In this document: in pieces, positions 50,700 through 61,000 of the stretch
Layout of the letters: every line of letters begins with the position of its first letter
How positions within the stretch are numbered: the first letter of the stretch is position 1
Source: Cepaea nemoralis
Taxonomy: Eukaryota > Mollusca > Gastropoda > Stylommatophora > Helicidae
Direction of reading: 5' to 3'
Assembly: GCA_014155875.1 (NCBI GenBank)
Contig: JACEFZ010013518.1
Location: 153,449 to 217,448, forward strand
DNA: 64,000 nucleotides
Position numbers and translations under genes: made by a program
The notes under the pieces: model-generated
The model's input: only the letters and a program-made list of their open reading frames with translations
What the model was told of the DNA's origin: nothing
The model's database searches: none

Positions 50700-50843
50700 A
50701 TAAACGTGACCTCAGATCTGGCTATCGGCCATACCATACAAGAGATCACGGGCGGAGTTGGTTCCAGCCTCGGCAGAGTCGTCACGTCCGTAGTCACGTA
50801 CAGCCCTGAATTAGCGTACAGTGATAGATGTGTCGACCCTACA
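50700..50843 (+). CDS. Exon C3: module 3 extension
   Basis: The acceptor is TTTTTCCACCAG at 50699 and the donor CCTACA/gtaagt at 50844, phase 0 to 0. It encodes INVTSDLAIGHTIQEITGG, VGSSLGRVVTSVVTYSP, then ELAYSDRCVDPT. It shares with the other C exons an INVT/IRVI start (Asn-Val-Thr sequon), the E.I.GG.GS block and the terminal Y.D(R/K)C. There is no mucin tail here. The role is inferred to be a C-terminal strap of the CUB-like fold, whose last cysteine would pair within the module. Confidence 0.87.
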
Positions 50844-50954
50844 GTAAGTACATTTTTAATAACAACCGTCCTCTGTTGTTACTCTAGTAAATTACTTAAT
50901 TTTTTTCTCCGATCAAGTTTCTATGAAAACAAGCTGTGGTATAGTCTAATTAAT

Positions 50955-51382
50955 CATGAAATTACTAATCAAGCTGAACAGCGCATAAATGCCTTTGAAT
51001 ATAAATGTTATAGACGGGTTCTAAGAATATCTTATATACAGATAAGAACAAATGCATTCACACGACAAGAACTGAATATTAAAGACGGTTGGCTACTAAA
51101 GACTATAAAACAAAGAAAATTGAAATATGTTTGTCACGTTTGGAGAGAATAATAATTGGGGTGGGGGGGGGGGGGGGGGGGTGGGGGGATATGCCTGGGA
51201 AGAGAAGAATGGGTAGGCTAAAGATAAGATGAGTGCAGGATGTGGCAGATGATCTCCATATGGGTGTATCGGACGCGGAATATCTCTTATGACGGAGAAG
51301 TTCTCCGGACGGGTGTTATGGGAGCAAAGTTCTGCAAGGGACATGCTACGGAATCAATGAATTACCAAAAAAAAAAAAAAAG
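50955..51382 (+). mobile_element. RTE-like LINE 3' end with poly(A)
   Basis: It begins ITNQAEQRINAFEYKCYRRV, identical in type to the C-terminal part of the element at 43700-44960, and then RQELNIKDGWLLK. A G run follows at about 51158-51187, then VQDVADDLHMGVSDAEY, and it ends in an A run at 51366. Confidence 0.8.
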
Positions 51383-51660
51383 AGATCATACTTATGCCTC
51401 TATAGATACATATTGTCAGATCGTGAGTCACGTCAACAATGTTAATATAGTATTTACTGCCTTTGTTTGCCCAATCAAACGTCTGGTTGCAGTTCTCAAC
51501 AGTTGCAGGTTCCATTTACCCACTCATATATTTTACAATAAATGTCTCAGAAAACCATGAACCAATAAGAATAAACAATACTGATATTCTACAAAGTCTC
51601 AACATAGAAGACAACAGACTCATTCTCCACCTCCATTCTCAGACTAGATGTCTTCGGACT
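51383..51660 (+). mobile_element. Dispersed repeat shared with 55920-56280
   Basis: GTCAGATCGTGAG(T/C)CAC, then AACCAATAAGAATAAACAAT and a ACTGATATTCTACAA block match 55930-56275 in order. At the second site the repeat runs into a LINE tail, so this may be a piece of the same LINE. Confidence 0.5.
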
Positions 51661-51727
51661 AAATAACCCGTCATCACATGAAATTGTTACACAATTAATA
51701 TTGATTTCTCCGCCGTTTCTGTGACAG

Positions 51728-51906
51728 ACATCAAGCCCCTACTATTTCTGCGATGATTCTCAAACTGGAGTTATTGACCTCAGCGCTTGGAGCCCTCCAG
51801 TCATCATCCGCAGCTCAAATGTCAGCACGACATATGATAACAACCAACACTGCTCTGTGGTGATTAGATCCGGCTCACAGTCACTGATAATATTCCTACA
51901 CATGAA
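51728..51906 (+). CDS. Exon A4: first half of CUB-like module 4
   Basis: The acceptor is TTTCTGTGACAG at 51727 and the donor ATGAA/gtaagt at 51907, phase 0 to 2. It reads TSSPYYFCDDSQTGVIDLSA, PPVIIRSSNVSTTYDNNQHC, VVIRSGSQSLIIFLHMN. The YYFC.DSQ start is closest to A3. Asn-Val-Ser is a possible glycosylation site. This frame has no long start-to-stop open reading, so it is recognised only by homology, splice sites and phase. It lies only 884 bp after C3, the shortest C-A intron here. Confidence 0.86.
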
Positions 51907-51949
51907 GTAAGTTCATCTTTATTATTATGTGCTGGCTTGTGCTACCACA

Positions 51950-52790
51950 TCTTTGCTTCATTGACCACACAAAGGCTTTCCAGAAACTAAGACATGTCGG
52001 CATGATGAAGATGCTTGCAGATCTACATACTGATAAGAAAGATCTTTGATTTGTAAACCAAAAAAAAAAAAAAAAACATTTAAAGGAAACAACAAGCTGC
52101 CGTAAACATTAATGATGAAATAGGTCAATATCAACCATCAAGAGAGGTGTGCGACATGGTTGCGTAATGTCGACAGATCGTTTTTCACTACATTGTGAAG
52201 ATACGAGAAATTGAGAGAATATGAGATGATCGCCACCAGCGGACACACCATCACTAATATAAGATATGCAGATGATACAGTATTGATTGCAGACAACGAA
52301 CAAGATCTACAACATTTAGTTGATGTGGTTGTTCTACACAGTGAAGAACTAGAAATGGTATTAAATTGAAAGGAGAAAGATAGGATAGTCTCCAAGAAGA
52401 GAGAAACACAACAAGTAAACGGGGAAATTCTTAAGCAAGTGAATTGGTACAACTATCTCAGAACAGTTATAACATCTGACGAAAGGTGCATTGAAATTAT
52501 TAGAACAAGAATGGCTATGACAAAGATAGCCTTTTGCATACTGCAAAGTAAAAAGTTGACAACTGCAATGAAAATAAAAGTGTTGAAGTGCTATATAGAA
52601 ACTATACTGTTATATAGATATGAAACGTGGGCAATACGAAGACCAGATGAGAACAAGCTAATGGCAGGGACAGTTTGTTTTCTGAGGAAATTGCAAAGAA
52701 TACCATTGGTTGATAGAAAAATCAATGAGCAAGTCCTTCAAGAAACAAATTATAACCGTATTTTTGCTATTTACTGACATTTAATGACGT
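51950..52790 (+). mobile_element. RTE-like LINE, RT fragment
   Basis: Broken plus-strand frames include FIDHTKAFQKLRHVGMMKML (about 51958-52017), an A run at 52060, IRYADDTVLIADNEQDLQHL (about 52260-52320, with YADD), NYLRTVITSDERCIEIIRTR and FLRKLQRIPLVDRKINEQVL. It ends without the LENLVT tail. Confidence 0.8.
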
Positions 52791-52794
52791 CGCA

Positions 52795-52995
52795 GTTTCA
52801 AGGTGCACAGTTCATTCAATAGTAGAATGAATTTGCATACTTCATACAGCAGCAGTATTAATTTACACTTTTCATACAATAGCAGTGTTAATTAGCATGT
52901 TTCATACAATTGCAATATGGTTTTGCAACTTTCACTAACAAATATTTCAGTGTGTACGTTTCATGCAATATCGTTATCAAGTTGCACATTTGATC
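52795..52995. repeat. About 30-bp minisatellite, first part
   Basis: Decayed units with TTTCATACAATAGCAGT(A/G)TT and a TTGCA block. The array resumes at 53690. Confidence 0.75.
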
Positions 52996-52999
52996 AAAA

Positions 53000-53685
53000 G
53001 ATACAGTTAGTTAGTTTGACGAGTTAGTCGAGGTTCCAATTTCACGGCAACGGGTCGTTCCCATTATGCTCCGTTCCTGTGCCAATGAATATCACACAAA
53101 ATGCTCCCCACTGTCTAATTAGAAAAGTGGAACAGACAGGAGTCTCGGCAATCCAACAGCCCGCACAGGTACACTGTGCATAATGCCGCCGCCAGAATGC
53201 CAACACTAACGTCCTCCATGAAAACCACAGTTCATCGTCGATGGAATCGGCAGTCACCAGAAAGACATCATTGACCCGGGTTTTCTCACATGGCTCTGTC
53301 TCTATCCGCAGGGCGACCCGCCGAAAGCGTCGCATTAAGCACGAACTCCGTAGCTCCAGTGCCGACTCCCAGGAGTCTCCTGAAAGATGCATTCGTGAAC
53401 CGAAAAGGCAAATCAGTCAATTCAGCAACAGCCGGTAGTCATTGTTCCGAACATGCAGGTCACTGTACAAACAAAAGCGGACATGTAAAAGCATTCCACA
53501 TTAATATCACAGCTCACAGAGTCGCGCCACGCACTCACTCAGTAGCAGGGCGACGGAACCATATACTACTAGTCCAACATGAGGAAAATGTGAATGCAAA
53601 CCGCAGCCACAAAGATAAATATTCCAGATGCCGTAGCGGTTCAATGCCTAAACGCCATGCTGGGGACTGGAAGTGAAGGTTCCAT
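53000..53685 (-). mobile_element. Insertion with tRNA-derived SINE, family B
   Basis: The block separates two parts of one minisatellite. At 53260-53430 it carries the family B body on the minus strand (GCCGAAAGCGTCGCAT, then ACGAACTCCGTAGCTCCAG), as at 27170-27415. The rest is not recognised. Confidence 0.6.
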
Positions 53686-53689
53686 GAAA

Positions 53690-53865
53690 TGACAGTCTCA
53701 AGTTGCATGTTTCATGAAATGACTAACAGTATCATATTGCAAATGTGATAAAAGGGCAGTCTCATGTTGCAAGATTGATTAAATGACAGTCTCACTTTAC
53801 GTGTTTCATAAAATGGCAGTATCATGTGGTACGTTTATAAAATTACAGGCTAAAGTGAAATTAAA
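53690..53865. repeat. About 30-bp minisatellite, second part
   Basis: Units like TTTCATGAAATGACAGTCTC with a TTGCATG block continue the array of 52795-52995. Confidence 0.75.
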
Positions 53866-53879
53866 AACTTAAGTTGTAC

Positions 53880-53880
<1 letters not shown>

Positions 53881-53910
<30 letters not shown>

Positions 53911-53991
53911 AAGAAGAAGAAGAAGAAGAAGAAGAAGAAGAAGAAGAAGAAGAAGAAGAAGAAGAAGAAGAAGAAGAAGAAGAAGAAGAAG
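53881..53991. repeat. (GAA)n microsatellite
   Basis: About 37 perfect AAG triplets, about 215 bp upstream of exon B4. Confidence 0.97.
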
Positions 53992-54029
53992 ATATGACCA
54001 TTCATAACATGTTAGGAAGTAACCTTGAC

Positions 54030-54135
54030 ATCTAATCTCCATTACCTACAACGGGACATCTTCCATGACATCTCCCTGTCATTACCTAACACGGCACATA
54101 CCCATTGACATCTCCCTGTCATTACCTAACCCTAC
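54030..54135. repeat. Three copies of a 37-43-bp direct repeat
   Basis: TGACATCTCCCTGTCATTAC occurs twice with near-identical flanks (about 54067 and 54107), and a related, more diverged copy lies before. It lies just upstream of B4 and may create a false open-frame extension of the exon. Confidence 0.65.
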
Positions 54136-54207
54136 CTATTCAAGTGACATCGTCCCAACACATGCATATCAGGCTCTTACCACAGATGTCATGTATTTTC
54201 CTGACAG

Positions 54208-54382
54208 CTATTTCGACATTGAATATCACGTCAACTGTTCCTACGACTGGCTATGCATGAATGGAGTCAGATTCTGCGGTGACTGGCAAGCTGGCCGAAC
54301 ATCCGCGTACATCCTCCCAGCCTACAGCTCATTCACGCTTCACTTTAAATCGGACGATTCGGTTTCAAGGAGAGGCTTCGAG
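54208..54382 (+). CDS. Exon B4: second half of CUB-like module 4
   Basis: The acceptor is GTATTTTCCTGACAG at 54207 and the donor GAG/gtgaga at 54383, phase 2 to 0. With A4 it reads MNYFDIEYHVNCSYDWLC, MNGVRFCGDWQAGR, AYILPAYSSFTLHFKSDD and SRRGFE. The open frame continues upstream to about 54065, but that part is direct-repeat DNA. The phase and the 175-nt length of the sister exons fix the start at 54208. NCS in HVNCSYD is a possible glycosylation site. Confidence 0.87.
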
Positions 54383-54529
54383 GTGAGATATTTAAAGGCA
54401 GCTCCTAATGTTAACGTTTCCTTATTTGTTCCTATTCTTTCCTAGGGTACACATTCCATGGAGAAACGCTTACATCCCAGAGAACGAAGATCCAGTATTT
54501 CAAACTAGTCTTTTTTTGCTTACTGTCCA

Positions 54530-54880
54530 TTCCCACGCGGCGTTGGTGATCATGTCTGTCCACAACATACCTCTTGTACTGTCAATCATATCTCATACTG
54601 ATGTTCTTTCATGCCACGATGTCAAACTGTCCAGCATTTTTTCCTCTTGTTCTTCCCCTGTCACTCCTCCTCTCCAGCTTGCCCGTTGTGACGCCGCACT
54701 ACAACTTTCCCCCTCTCTTTACATCTCTTTAATGTGGACTGTCTTCTTCTGATGTGAATAACCAGTTCTCGTTGTGAGTTAAAGTCTTCCAAGATATCTT
54801 CATATCTCTTCCCACGCATCCACAATGTTCTCTCCACTCTTCTATAAATCCACATCTACGTGGCTTCCACATAATTCCTC
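54530..54880 (-). mobile_element. RTE-like LINE 3' tail
   Basis: The minus strand reads WMRGKRYEDILEDFNSQREL, then VIHIRRRQST and a GRPRR-poor end. GCGTTGGTGATCATGTC near 54540 is shared with 28700 and marks the common end of the element. Confidence 0.6.
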
Positions 54881-55004
54881 ACTTATTTTTTTCCGACTCA
54901 TGCATTTTAATACTTCTCTGTATTTGTTATATTTAGCTGGGGATACACGTATTTCATCTGCTGTGTTCAACGTCTAGTACGAGTATATTACCACAAGCCT
55001 GCTC

Positions 55005-55235
55005 CGTGACGATGGGGTTACGGACGCAATTCGTAATTCCGCATGCCACGTTCAAAACACAGTTGCGGGTGATTTGAAAGCAGACCGCCTCGCATTGATT
55101 TTCATACAATGGTATAAATGCTTGTCGTTCAGAAATTAACAGCACACTACTGAACGTAAACCTGCTCAGGAATCACAAACACCTAAAAATGCTGGAGATG
55201 ACTGCTACGTCCCGTAAATCATAAGCAACGAAGGA
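55005..55235 (+). mobile_element. SINE family A
   Basis: The same order of blocks as 42189-42419: GGGGTTACGGACGCAATTCG, CACGTTCAAAACACAGTTGC, GCACACTACTGAACGTAAAC, and an end at about CATAAGCAACG. Confidence 0.75.
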
Positions 55236-55519
55236 TATTACCACAAGAAATATGAATGCTTATAGTATTAAGACCTTCTTTGCTTTATCTGTCCAAGTCC
55301 ATCAATTTTATTATGACATTTACCCATGTAATCTGAAGTACAAGTACACTAAATGCCCCATTCCTCAGCGCTGTGATGTAGGGAGCTGGCCCCCATATTT
55401 GTATAGACCTATCAGCACTCGTTGGATGCTGTGGTTAGAATCACACCTGCCGTCTTTACTTCCCAGAATATTTCCTGGTCCACTTTCTAATTTGCTCTAC
55501 CCCGGAGCCTGGTCACCAA

Positions 55520-55740
55520 GTTCTCCAAGTTATGAGAAGAAATGACTTGGAGAACTTTGTGACAACTGGCAAGATCGAAGGAAAGAGACCAAAGGGAAGA
55601 CCGAGAAGTAAATACCTGGATGGCTTGGCCACATGGCATGGTTGAGACAGGAAAACGGAGCTGATCCACGACTCTGGTGATCGAGTGAGATGGCAAAATA
55701 TGACCGCCCACGCTTATCGGCATGGCACATGATAGATGGG
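55520..55740 (+). mobile_element. RTE-like LINE 3' tail (LENLVT type)
   Basis: Encodes RRNDLENFVTTGKIEGKRPK, SKYLDGLATWHG and IHDSGDRVRWQNMTAHAYRH, ending GGCATGGCACATGATAGATG. Confidence 0.78.
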
Positions 55741-55919
55741 TGGATTGGAGCCTAGTACACTGACGCAGGAATTCGAATACATAACTATAGGGACGGCAAG
55801 CAAGCGTGCCAGCCACTGCGCTACCACGGCTCCCACTGGTAATACTGACTGTTAACTGTTAGCGGAACTCCACGAGAGAAGCCACGTTACGTGACAGAAG
55901 ACGCATGGTCACGTCTCTG

Positions 55920-56545
55920 TGGGGGAATCTGGTCAGATCGTGAGCCACTCAGCCATGTTAACACAGTATTTAGACCGCTATAGTTCATTTACATTTGTTT
56001 TCCCCCATATAAAAATCCATATCTCAGTAACCATCTGAGGGAAAATGATTAGATTTAGCATATAACCTTATCATTATGTCCACCCAACAAAAACTTTTTT
56101 TGTTATGGAGATTGTACAGCAGATTGCAATGTTTGATTATAAAGTGTGCCCAGCCACTTTTCTAGGTGCAGTTCTCTGCAGAGGCAGGAAACATTTTCCC
56201 ACCTGAAGTTTTACAGGAAAATACGTAGTATATCATGAACCAAGAAGAATAAAAAATACTGATACTCTACAAGTTTCAGAATATGGAACAAAACTAGACC
56301 AGAAGCACCACGATAGCCAGGAATATTAAGCACTTTGGCCTTTTTACACGTCGCGTTGGTTTGGAAAGAACTGTGATGGAAGGCATGGTTCATGGAAGAA
56401 AATGCAGTTGTCGGCCAACACGAAGATGGACACAGGAAATTGAAGAAACCTTGGACATGACAATGTATGAAGCAGGGCAACTGGCAGGGATCGAGACACT
56501 TCTTAGCGGACCATGATGAAGAGCGACCTTCTGCTGGGATCCTGA
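55920..56545 (+). mobile_element. LINE 3' tail (RCSCRPTRRW type)
   Basis: The upstream part is the repeat shared with 51383-51660. From about 56325 the frame reads HFGLFTRRVGLERTVMEG, MVHGRKCSCRPTRRWTQEIE, TMYEAGQLAGIETL. This is the general C-terminal layout of endonuclease-RT elements, in a third family. Confidence 0.65.
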
Positions 56546-56734
56546 TACATGATGATATAGGCTCTGGGATCGAAACAGATTCATACAGTTAATTACTGGT
56601 GGGTTCTTTATTTAAAATCCTTTACGAACATGAGAAGCCAGCCCACAATATTCCAATGTATAGCCTACGCGATTCTGATATACACATAATGAGATTATGG
56701 TTCTGTTACCACATCCGTGCTGTTTTCATATCCT

Positions 56735-57052
56735 CCTTCAGATAAGACTTGACCACTTATGTAGGGGGAGATTTGACTTGAGCACTTATGTAGGGGAGAG
56801 TTTCGACTCGAGCACTTATGTAGGGGGGAAATTCGACTCGAGCACTTATGTAGGGGGAAGATTAGATTCGAGCACTTATGTTGGGGGAGATTTGACTCGA
56901 ACACTTATGTAGGTGGGAGATTTCACTCGAGCACTCTTGTAGGTGGGAGATTTCACTCGAGCACTTCGTGTAGGTGGGAGATTTCACTCGAGCACTTAGG
57001 TAGGTGGGAGATTTCCACTCGAGCACTTATGAAGGAGGCAGATTTCACTCGA
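56735..57052. repeat. 30-bp minisatellite
   Basis: About ten units of 30 bp (GAGCACTTATGTAGGGGGGA with AATTCGACTC). It is followed by a 15-base G run at 57055 and then a SINE. Confidence 0.9.
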
Positions 57053-57069
57053 GGGGGGGGGGGGGGGGG

Positions 57070-57260
57070 TATGCTCCGTGGCGAAGTGGTCAAGCCGTTT
57101 GCCTCGTGCTCCGAAGGTTGTGGGTTCGATTCCGGGCTAGGTCTTTCGGCTCACGAGTGCATTTGTCTCGGAGACTCCTTTGCTTCGTCGCTGGAGTTAC
57201 GGAGTTTGTGCTTTGTGCGATAGTTTTTTTTTCTGTAGCATCAATATGCGCTTGACCTGG
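57070..57260 (+). mobile_element. tRNA-derived SINE, family B
   Basis: It has both RNA polymerase III boxes: A-box CGTGGCGAAGTGGTCAAGCC and B-box GGTTCGATTCC, spaced as in a tRNA. A body with CTGGAGTTACGGAGTTTGTG follows. It continues well past the tRNA-like part, so it is a SINE and not a tRNA gene. Confidence 0.8.
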
Positions 57261-58136
57261 CCGTCGAAAATATGTCGTGAACTGACGTACTTTCCGAAAC
57301 ATTCGTGCCCAGTCTGTCACTGTTGTCTTCGACACCGTTACGTAGCTGCCTGCATTCTTCGATGAATGTCCACTGGTCGACATCCTTTAATTGAAAGAAA
57401 CTGAATCACCGCTCTTTGAGCTTCTTTGGTTGGATTTTGGATCAACTCTGCCATTTTCTCAACGGTCAGAAACAGAACCTACCTGCCTGGACATAGCTAC
57501 TGTTTATTCATTGGTCAGTACTTATCACATGACTATAACCTGATTATGTTCAATGTACGCAATTACTCGCGGTGCGGCACGACGGATTTCAAATCAACGC
57601 CCCTTATAGATACCGAATCGTATCACTGGGAGTAACACCCGCGTGACATTGACCATCTGTAAAACATTTCATTGGGAGTAACATCATTGTCTTATTTACC
57701 ATATGGCTCGTCCATTGTGAAAATGGGGTCAGTACTATAGTACTAAAACCGTCACTAGCCATATCAAATGGGCCTTTACTTGACTTTCCTGCAAGGCCAT
57801 TGGTGTAACGGTTGGAATAATACGTTGACAATTGAATTAAAGCGGTTGAACATGGGTTTCATGCCACACCTCGTAGTTCGCTACAGGATTGGACGCCCGG
57901 CCTTCTACTTCTTTGTGAACTCTGACCTACAACACTTTGATGGTCCTAATACTTCACTAACCCACTTCAGGTTCTTGCTACGGGGCGTGTTTTGTTTTTG
58001 TTTGCTACTTTTTACTAATGATTATATTCGTGTATACTTCCTACTTATGGTTATATTGTATACAGTGACAGAAATTCTTTATAATACAAGCAATCAATCT
58101 GTAAGCAAGCATTTACCAGGCTACCCTTCTCATCAG
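57261..58136. other. Intron sequence, nothing recognised
   Basis: Open frames here have no family match that I can see. The frame running into exon C4 from 57768 has no splice or homology support before 58137. Confidence 0.4.
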
Positions 58137-58277
58137 ATAAACGTAACCACGACAGTTGCCAACAGCCAGACAATAGAGGAGATCACTGGAGGTGTGGGAT
58201 CAAACATCGAGCTCATTACTACCGATGTCAAGTTTCAACCAGCCCTTCCTTACACCGACAAATGTGCCATACCTAAG
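58137..58277 (+). CDS. Exon C4: module 4 extension
   Basis: The acceptor is TTCTCATCAG at 58136 and the donor CCTAAG/gttagt at 58278, phase 0 to 0. It encodes INVTTTVANSQTIEEITGG, VGSNIELITTDVKFQPAL and PYTDKCAIPK. It matches C3 closely (INVT, IEEITGGVGS, Y.D.C). It is the shortest C exon, at 141 nt, with no Thr/Pro tail. The open frame upstream is intronic. Confidence 0.87.
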
Positions 58278-58640
58278 GTTAGTAGACATTTCTAATCAAT
58301 TCAATCTGTTGCTTTTTCTAGAGAAGTTTATTTAACTCTTCTAATCGCTTTCTATATTAGACTGCTGGACTATTAAGCTGATCAAACATAATTAACACAG
58401 ACTTCCCAAGGGGACAGCTATCTGTGATTGGAAATTGTATCACCTCAACCTGACAGGTGTTCTAGATGAGCTGATAATACAAGAGAGAACTTCCTATAAG
58501 CAAGTTGCGTCTTATCAAGAGACTCGTAACTAACTCAGGCAGTAAGGAACTTACAGCAGATGATAAGTTCTAGAGCAGGATCTGCAAAGGAGTGTAGGTT
58601 TTATCCAGACAATAGTTCTTGAAATTCAGGAGCGAGTAAA
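58278..58640. other. Intron sequence, nothing recognised
   Basis: No array or element identified between the C4 donor and the triplet repeats at 58650. Confidence 0.35.
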
Positions 58641-58649
58641 GAGAAGAAG

Positions 58650-58793
58650 AAAGAGAAGTAGAAGAAGAGAAGAAGAAGAAGAAGAAGAAGAAGAAGAAGA
58701 AGAAGAAGAGAAGAAGAAGAAGCAAGAAGAAGAAGAAGAAGAAGATAGAAGAGAAGAAGAAGAAGAGAAAAATAGTCTTTATTTATTTATTTT

Positions 58794-58838
<45 letters not shown>

Positions 58839-58841
58839 CTT

Positions 58842-58877
<36 letters not shown>

Positions 58878-58978
58878 ATCTCTCAATGGAGTATGCGGTT
58901 TAATACTGTATTACCAACATATCCTTGAATACATATTATCATATTTTCCCTACTTTACAAGTATATTTACTAACAGAT

Positions 58979-59055
<77 letters not shown>
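58650..59055. repeat. Cluster of (GAA)n, (TTG)n, (TTC)n and (AT)n
   Basis: Imperfect GAA triplets (58650-58770), TTG (58795-58838), TTC (58838-58870) and an AT run of about 77 bp (58979-59055) follow each other. The GAA and TTC tracts are inverse and could pair. Confidence 0.93.
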
Positions 59056-59062
<7 letters not shown>

Positions 59063-59099
59063 CTTTGTTTTACATATCGGTCCAAATATCAATCTGCAT

Positions 59100-59320
59100 C
59101 ATTTGGACGTGTCGTGATCAGAACGACAGCTAGAGTATGTCGTCACAACCGGAAGGTTGGACCGGCAGAGAAGCAGGGACAGACCTAAAAATAAATGCTG
59201 GACAGTCTGACATCATGGCATCAAGGAACGTCTATATTTGAAATGATTAGCAGCTCAAAAAACATGTTTATCATCACTAACGCCAGACGCTATGGACTAT
59301 AAGAAGAAGCTGAATATATG
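59100..59320 (+). mobile_element. LINE 3' tail
   Basis: Reads ERQLEYVVTTGRLDRQRSRD, then CWTV, and ends CTATGGACTATAAGAAGAAG, as at 46340. Confidence 0.65.
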
Positions 59321-59560
59321 AAGATCTTACACTTAAAATAGCCGGCACTGTGGCCAGACCTTTATGAAATTGGACTGACAATGGCATGACTGCAGTGGGA
59401 TTAAGGTACGATTGTCTAGGCTCATCGTTCCCTGTGGGACTGAAAGACTGACCACAAATTCCTAGGTGTTCTCCGCCCTACAGAACGTGACAGTTCTAGC
59501 ACATCTAAGGCCCATAGCAGGTTCCTGGTTAGAGACAATGTATAGGACGTATTTTTAATC

Positions 59561-59680
59561 ACTGTGCAGTGTTTGAAAATATTGCCGGTCCAAGTTTTCT
59601 ATTTACTTATTATGTTGCATGAACTTTATGGAGGGTGAATACAAAACTTGAACCGGCAATATTTTCAAACACTGCACAGT
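59561..59680. mobile_element. 120-bp inverted-repeat (MITE-like) element
   Basis: A 38-bp arm at 59561-59598 (starting ACTGTGCAGTGTTTGAAAAT) is repeated in inverse orientation at 59643-59680 with one mismatch. The loop is 44 bp. No clear target duplication was seen. It ends 47 bp before exon A5. Confidence 0.8.
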
Positions 59681-59727
59681 CGTAAAAACATATACACCCT
59701 ATATTTCTGTAACATTTGACACTGCAG

Positions 59728-59966
59728 CGACTGTATTCACATGTCCGGACACTAATCTTTGGTTCTATTTGCAAATCCCATAGATGCTGGAGCTGCACCC
59801 CATATGTGGTGAATCTGAACCAAACATTGTTCACATCAACACCACCAGCCCAGACTTTCACATCCAGACGCCCTAACTTTGGTGTGGGCAACTACCTGGA
59901 CCATCTGAACTGTTCTATAACTCTCATATCTGGATTCGACCCCCTACTCCTGATACTTACCTACAA
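59728..59966 (+). CDS. Exon A5: first half of CUB-like module 5
   Basis: The donor CTACAA/gtaatt at 59967 is firm. The start at 59728, after CACTGCAG, is chosen because it keeps phase 0 and an open frame; the pyrimidine tract is weak. It encodes RCWSCTPYVVNLNQTLF, then RRPNFGVGNYLDHLNC and LISGFDPLLLILTYN. The CUB first-half core is intact, with an NCS sequon. At 239 nt it is 45-60 nt longer than its sisters, with a unique N-terminal stretch. A later acceptor at 59783 would break the phase. Confidence 0.72.
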
Positions 59967-59974
59967 GTAATTGC

Positions 59975-60372
59975 ACTCTTGTTATGTTTCTGTGTGCAAT
60001 TGTTGTATCATCATCATCGATCATATACAAGTACTGGCACTGTTTTACTATGTTTCTGTGTGCATGTCTCAATCATCATAATCATCGATGATATACACGT
60101 AATAGCACTGTTCTACAGTGTTTCTGTGTGCAAGTTGTTATCATCATCATCATCGATGATATACACGTTCAAGTAAAAGCACTGTTTTATACTGTTTCTA
60201 TATGCAAATTCTTTTATCACCATGCGCTGTTTTACTATGTGTCTATGTGCAATTTATCTATCATCATCATCATAATCATTATCGATGATATACAAACAAT
60301 AGCACTGTTTTACAGTGTTTCCGTGTGCAATTTTTTTGTCATCATCATCGATGATATGTAAGTAAATAGCAT
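59975..60372. repeat. About 62-bp minisatellite with internal palindrome
   Basis: Five to six units contain TGTTTCTGTGTGCAA, then ATCATCATCATCGATGATAT. The CATCGATG palindrome recurs in nearly all units. Confidence 0.85.
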
Positions 60373-60619
60373 TGTTTCACTATGTTTATGTTCAAAAATT
60401 TAAATTTTTGGCTTCACATGTTCACCACTAATTCCCTCAAAGTTTAAGTACCGCGGTGGATAGCACTCCTGGCTGCCGGCTCGGTAATCTTGTGCTCAAG
60501 TGCCGGAAGGTGGGATGTTTGTCATTGACATGGACTCCCAGGTCGAGGCAGCCAACTATGTATACCAGGAAATTACAGTCCACTTCTTCTTGGTAATCTT
60601 CTTCTTGGTATTATTGTGT

Positions 60620-61000
60620 CTAGCTACGCATCTATTCTGTTATGGATCACAAACATGATGGTTTGCTTGAGGGTTTCACCGGTCCTCCAGAAATTTTCTC
60701 GAAGGGTCGCTCTAGTTTACAAGGTTCAGTCCGTCAGATCGGCGAAGTTTGGGCAATCTTGTAGAACATGCTGTGGGGTTTGCTTGACTGCTCCACATCC
60801 ACAAGAGACAAAGGCTCTGAGACCCATTCTGTAAACGAATGCTCGAGTCCTCAATGAACTTCTCTGTCTGCAGATTGTGGTCTTTGCGTTTTTGCCAACC
60901 TCATTTATGCTGCCCTCTTCTGGTCTGCAGTTTTGTTTCCCCCAGATTGTCCTCCTGAATTGTTCTAGTAGTTTTCTTGTCGCCCCAAAGCTCTGATAAG
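60620..61000 (-). mobile_element. LINE C-terminal fragment (CC.H.C motif)
   Basis: The minus strand reads RMGLRAFVSCGCGAVKQTPQ, then HVLQDCPNFADL. This is the cysteine-histidine ending of a non-LTR polymerase, like 42721-42777. Confidence 0.6.

Noticed and set aside
54065..54207. Upstream open extension of exon B4
   Set aside because: It is made of 37-43-bp direct repeats. Phase and sister exon length place the acceptor at 54207.
57070..57143. tRNA gene
   Set aside because: Box sequences are present, but the element continues into a SINE body shared with two other loci.
57768..58136. Upstream open extension of exon C4
   Set aside because: No similarity to other modules, and a good acceptor at 58136 in the conserved phase.
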